A stretch of 64,000 nt of DNA, taken from assembly GCA_020466095.1 (NCBI GenBank), contig CM035807.1, positions 35,344,039-35,408,038 of the forward strand, in the 5' to 3' direction. The notes below the pieces were generated by a model, which searched no databases, had not been told where the DNA came from, and saw nothing but the letters and a program-made list of their open reading frames with translations. Source of the DNA: Chlorops oryzae (taxonomy: Eukaryota; Arthropoda; Insecta; Diptera; Chloropidae). Made by a program: the position numbers and the translations under genes. Position 1 is the first letter of the stretch, and the number at the start of each line of letters is the position of its first letter. Of this stretch, positions 60,123-64,000 are shown piece by piece.

Positions 60123-60340
60123 TCAAAATCGAGAAATTAACAATTTTAAAAATAATAGGTATTTGGAATTTTAAACAGAGATATTTTTTTATTTTTCTCG
60201 TTGAGGGTTTTTTAAAAATTGGCTGTAAAACTTTTTTTTAATTCGTAGTTAGGCGCGATAGGCTCAGAAGCTACTGCCATCTATATATATATATTAAGAT
60301 ATGCGATCTAATAATATATCATAATAAGGCGCAATACTCA

Positions 60341-60341
60341 A

Positions 60342-60380
<39 letters not shown>
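60341..60380. repeat. (ATA)n microsatellite
   Basis: About 13 uninterrupted trinucleotides. Confidence 0.9.
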
Positions 60381-60381
<1 letters not shown>

Positions 60382-61504
60382 TCGAAAGTGCTTTGGGCTG
60401 GATTTTTGAAAATTGTTTCTTATTTTGATTTTTTTTGGACTCAATTTGGGCGCGCATTGGGTTCATTTTGATTTTTTCCTGCGGTCGGTCGATTTGGGCG
60501 CGAGATTGTTCATTATTTGGGCCCAGTTTGGGCGTGCAAAATAAATACAAATATTTTTACTCGGGTAGCGCCACTTCGGGTACCGCTATTTTGTAGCATT
60601 CGCATTGTTGTTGCTTCCAATGTTAAAGTATAGTTGTGACGTTGCGCTTAACATGCAAAACAACAACAACGAAGCTCTCATTTTGTATTTGTGACATCAT
60701 CGGGCTGAAGTGGCGCTATCTTGTTTTCTTGTATCATGGGTTTTCTTCATATCAATTATGTGTTGGCCTTCACACCGTCTTTTTGTCTGCTGTCCTTGTA
60801 AATAAAAAATAACCTTAGAAGTTGAAAGTAATGAACGTCAACAAAGTTGTTTGGAAAATATTACACAAATAATTTGAAATAGTTTGCATTAAATATAAAA
60901 ATGTGTCGAACCCAGGGAATTTTACACAGAATTTTATATGCTCTCGAAGTCGCCGAATCCAATTTTGAGGTCCACTTTGTTCCTTCGCTTCCAGATTAAG
61001 GTGGGTATAACTCCAAAAACGTATTTTCGAGCTGGGTTTTAGAGCCTATTTTTTAACCTTAAAGCAAAACGTAGACCCGATGCAGTTATATGGAACTAAG
61101 ATTTAGATTCAGTGACCCCAAAGCTAATAACTATATAACAGTGAAACTTGGGTCTGACACTTTTTTTGTGGGGCTGTGTAATTATCTACTCATTTTTATT
61201 TTTGATCAAAGTTTAATTTCCTAAAAATAATCATAACCGCATTCGCTTCCGCAGATATTATATTTTTAAGTCCGCATCCGCATCTGCACCCACGGATGTA
61301 AAAAAAATCACAAAAAACCACTATCGAAACACCAACAAAACTTTTAATTTCCAAGCCGCATATTTGGTTTAACTCCTTCAAAAACAGAGGCAGCAGCTAC
61401 AGCGTTTGCATGGAAGGATATTTAAAAAAAAACAAGTAAAATTTTAAGGAGCCAAAAACGATGACGACCTTTATTGGTGACTATTTAATATTTTCATAAA
61501 GTAA

Positions 61505-61729
61505 GCATCTGTCTTGCCGGCCTCCGTCCCGTAGTTTGTTGAGATGCGAACTTACGAAGCGGGGTTCAACTCCCAGCTTAGGTCGTGGATGTTTGTGTCG
61601 TTTTTTCTGTTTCTATTTTTCTTTGCTTACCCATTATTCGTGGTGTCACAGCGGGATCATGTGAGGCCTGAGTGTGCCACTCGTGGTGGCAGCCCCACCA
61701 ACCAACTAAAGCCTCCGTCGTTGAGTTGA
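61505..61729 (+). mobile_element. tRNA-derived SINE, family 1, plus strand
   Basis: Head: GTCTTGCCGGCCTCCGTCCC, then GGGGTTCAACTCCCAGC (B box). Tail: GTGGTGTCACAGCGGGATCA, AGGCCTGAGTGTGCCAC, GGCAGCCCCACC. Same family as 49548-49775. Confidence 0.65.
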
Positions 61730-62430
61730 TCACTGATCAGTGAAAAATTGTCAGTCCATCATTTTGCATGAAAGAGACATATCGGAAGCCTCTAAATTTG
61801 TAAAGGTTTCTTTGAGAAAATTGTATTTTTGCTATTTTTTAGGGTAATCACTCCGGTCTGGACCGGTTTTTTGGATTTCCATAGGCTTTTATTTTTCCGA
61901 TGAATGTTCAAAGTTACCAAATTCTTTTTATGTAACGACCTGTCGAGATCAATGTGCACGCCAATCACTTCCGTCTTTTTTTTCTGATTCTGCGACAGGT
62001 GGGGAGGCAGTAGCATAACAACAAAATTTCAATGTTTACACTGCCCGAATATTGGTTTAACAATTCAAAATTCGAAATTAACAAGCGGAAGCTCAGTTGA
62101 ATAAATAAGATTTTTGTTTGTAAAAACATTTTGCCAACATTCGAAAATTTGTTTAAATCACATTCGAACAAGTCAGTTTCTACGTTTATACATATACATA
62201 TCTATGTATGAATCGATAGGTTCTCAGAAAACGTTAGTGGCTTGTTAGTCATAAATACTATTTTGTGATTAATCAAAGATTTCATGGTAAAAATGTGTTT
62301 TGTTATTTTTAATAATTAATTAAACTAAAATTAAAAATTAAATACTAAATACATACATATCTGTTAGCGAAGATAAAGAGTAAGAAAAAATTTGGGAATG
62401 GAAAGTGGGTTCAAATAATTTATGTATATA
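61730..62430. other. non-coding AT-rich stretch
   Basis: No supported gene or element. Confidence 0.4.
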
Positions 62431-62603
62431 CAGTGAACTACGGATAAATGCAAGACGAATAAATGCAAAAACCTCATAAGTGCAAGGTGATTTGAAGCCC
62501 TTTTTATGAGATCTCATGAAAACCTGCACGGATTAACGCAAAGAACGCATAAGTGCACAAGAATTCGAACAAAAAACGTGTTGCATTTATCCGTACTCTA
62601 CTG
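62431..62603. mobile_element. pogo-type MITE, second family
   Basis: CAGTGAACTACGGATAAATG and the inverse of CAGTAGAGTACGGATAAATG, TA-flanked, 173 bp. The interior repeats ATAAATGCAA and ATAAGTGCA. Confidence 0.75.
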
Positions 62604-62639
62604 TATTAACAAATCTGAACGGAATATATGACAACAGAC

Positions 62640-63180
62640 TTCACATGTGAAGTAGGAACTATCAAAATAAATAACACTGACCTACCAAGGACCGAAAAAT
62701 TTAAATACCTTGGGTCGACACTTTCTGCTAACGGGACCAGCGCTCTTTATGTTACTGAGAGAGTTAATGCTGGTTCGCTTAGCTAGCATTCAACGACTGG
62801 AGCTATGTGCGATAAAAAGATAAGCGACCGCTTAAAATCCAAAATTTACCGCAAAGACATCAGGCCACTCGCTCTTTACAGCTCTGAGTGTCTACCCTTA
62901 ACGAAAGTAGCAGAAAGAAGAAACACTGAGTATCTTGACTGACTCGTCTTGATCAGGTTCCAAACGTGGACATTCGCAGCCATTATGGAGTTGCTCCAAT
63001 CATTGAGAAAATGCGGGAAGCAAGGCCACGCTGGAATGGACACGTACTAAGTGCAAATGATGCAAATGATGACAGCTTGGCAAAAAAGGTGTATACACAA
63101 TATAAATACAAGGTTGCAGGCAACGAGGGCATCCGAAACAGCGTTAGATGGACACAATAAACTGGGACCTCAAGGCTGTC
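62640..63180 (+). pseudogene. RTE-type non-LTR retrotransposon C-terminal remnant
   Basis: Frames in sequence carry LPRTEKFKYLGSTLSANGTS, RLKSKIYRKDIRPLALYSSE, then GVAPIIEKMREARPRWNGHVL. These are the standard C-terminal blocks of RTE-like LINE reverse transcriptases. Several breaks. The sequence after it ends in CTAACCTAACCTTA, a tail shared with the family 1 SINE. Confidence 0.8.
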
Positions 63181-63654
63181 GGACTTTCTTCAGATGATGT
63201 CGGATTCTGTGGCGTAGTTGGCTGAGGAGCCAATTTACAAAACGAGAATCTCTGGGCAGCCCAACTAACCTAACATAAACCTAACCTAACCTTATTCAGA
63301 TGGTGCAACCGGTAGAACAAAATGGAGGAACTGGTCGCGTTTTACGAACCCCGGGATAGGCTTAAAAACTCAAAAAGAAAATATAAGTTCCAGGGTGGAT
63401 AGCACCCATTTAATAGCCAGAAGAGGTAAAGAAAAAAATTTTTAAATAAACTAATTTATTTTCTTTTCCCGGAAATGCCAATTTCAAACTTTCAATGGAG
63501 GCGGAAATTAAAAAACTTTAAAAAAAACGTCAATTTTAACACCATATATGTAGTTTGTATAAAAGATGAATAAGGCGTAGCCACTGTTTTACTAGCACGT
63601 CTTATGTTCTCAGATATATTATTTATTTTGTTTTTGGGAAGTATTTAGAGGGTT

Positions 63655-63899
63655 GATTGTGTCTATGGGATAGCGTAGGGGATGCGTGCTATGATCTTGG
63701 TCCCAGGGTCCGAGATTCGATTCCCAGCACAGGCGAAACGGAGTGTAATGTTCCAAACCTAGCACAGCTTTTTCAAGAAATCATATGTTAGCGTTTACAC
63801 TACATAAAAAAACATACACTCACACAAACACAAGAAAAACAACCTCGTGGTATCACAACGGGCCCGGCATAAGGCCTAAGTGGCAGCATAAATATATAC
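63655..63899 (+). mobile_element. tRNA-derived SINE, family 2
   Basis: Head as at 55440-55555 (GGGATAGCGTAGGGGATGCG, CCGAGATTCGATTCCC). Tail: GTGGTATCACAACGGGCCCG, GGCCTAAGTGGCAGC. The tail is shared with family 1 although the heads differ. Confidence 0.75.
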
Positions 63900-64000
63900 A
63901 TACATAGAGGGTTGATTCTACAGGAGTGTAACTATAGTTATCAAACTTGAGTTCTTTCAGTACCTACAATAAAATGTGCAGTATTTTCTTTACATAACAA

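Larger units (their letters stand above)
59844..61500. other. non-coding stretch with tRNA-like head and (AAT)n run
   Basis: A tRNA-like head at about 60052-60122 (GGGGTTCAAATCCCA is a perfect B box with stem), a possible SINE. An (ATA)n microsatellite at 60341-60380. No gene. Confidence 0.45.

Overview
The window looks like a piece of an insect chromosome, most likely a higher fly (Diptera). It is AT-rich. The genes have short introns (60-80 nt) or none, and the recognisable ones are fly-type: a DDX41/abstrakt helicase, RBM22, an NKRF-like protein and three takeout/JHBP-family genes. Most of the rest is transposon debris. I see no bacterial, rRNA, canonical tRNA or CRISPR features.

Layout. 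1-5.3 kb is gene-free AT-rich DNA with one inverted-repeat element and an (AACTT)n array. 5.3-17.3 kb is a stack of nested insertions. An (ATAAC)n-type array is split by a DINE/Helentron-like repeat. That repeat is split by a Ty3/gypsy-type LTR retroelement (about 5921-16661). The retroelement has gag, protease, RT, RNase H and integrase. Fused in frame to the integrase C-terminus is a complete-looking protein tyrosine phosphatase (PTP) domain with its CX5R active site. Downstream of the PTP lie three successive tandem arrays; the first carries tRNA-Ser-like modules. 17.3-27.1 kb is gene-free, with several terminal-inverted-repeat elements. 27.1-28.4 kb is a broken mariner.

29.2-34.1 kb holds abstrakt (minus strand, one 1-nt break) and RBM22 (plus strand), head to head. 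34.5-36.1 kb is a LINE remnant split by TIR elements. 37.3-41.9 kb holds an NKRF-type gene on the minus strand (R3H, G-patch, dsRBD-like and polyQ parts). An XTBD exon lies 2 kb upstream in compatible phase. Three takeout-family secreted carrier genes follow at 45.4-46.8 (minus), 52.4-53.6 (minus) and 56.8-57.9 kb (plus), all with the same intron phases. 58.6-59.8 kb is a Himar1-like mariner. The right end carries tRNA-derived SINEs, a pogo-type MITE and an RTE-type LINE remnant.

Functional reading. The host genes serve RNA processing (DDX41, RBM22, NKRF/XRN2 partner) and extracellular hydrophobic-ligand carriage (takeout family). The standout is the retroelement with the fused phosphatase. 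Single-nucleotide breaks also occur in genes that should be conserved (abstrakt, one takeout gene). Some breaks in the retroelement may therefore be sequencing or assembly errors rather than decay.
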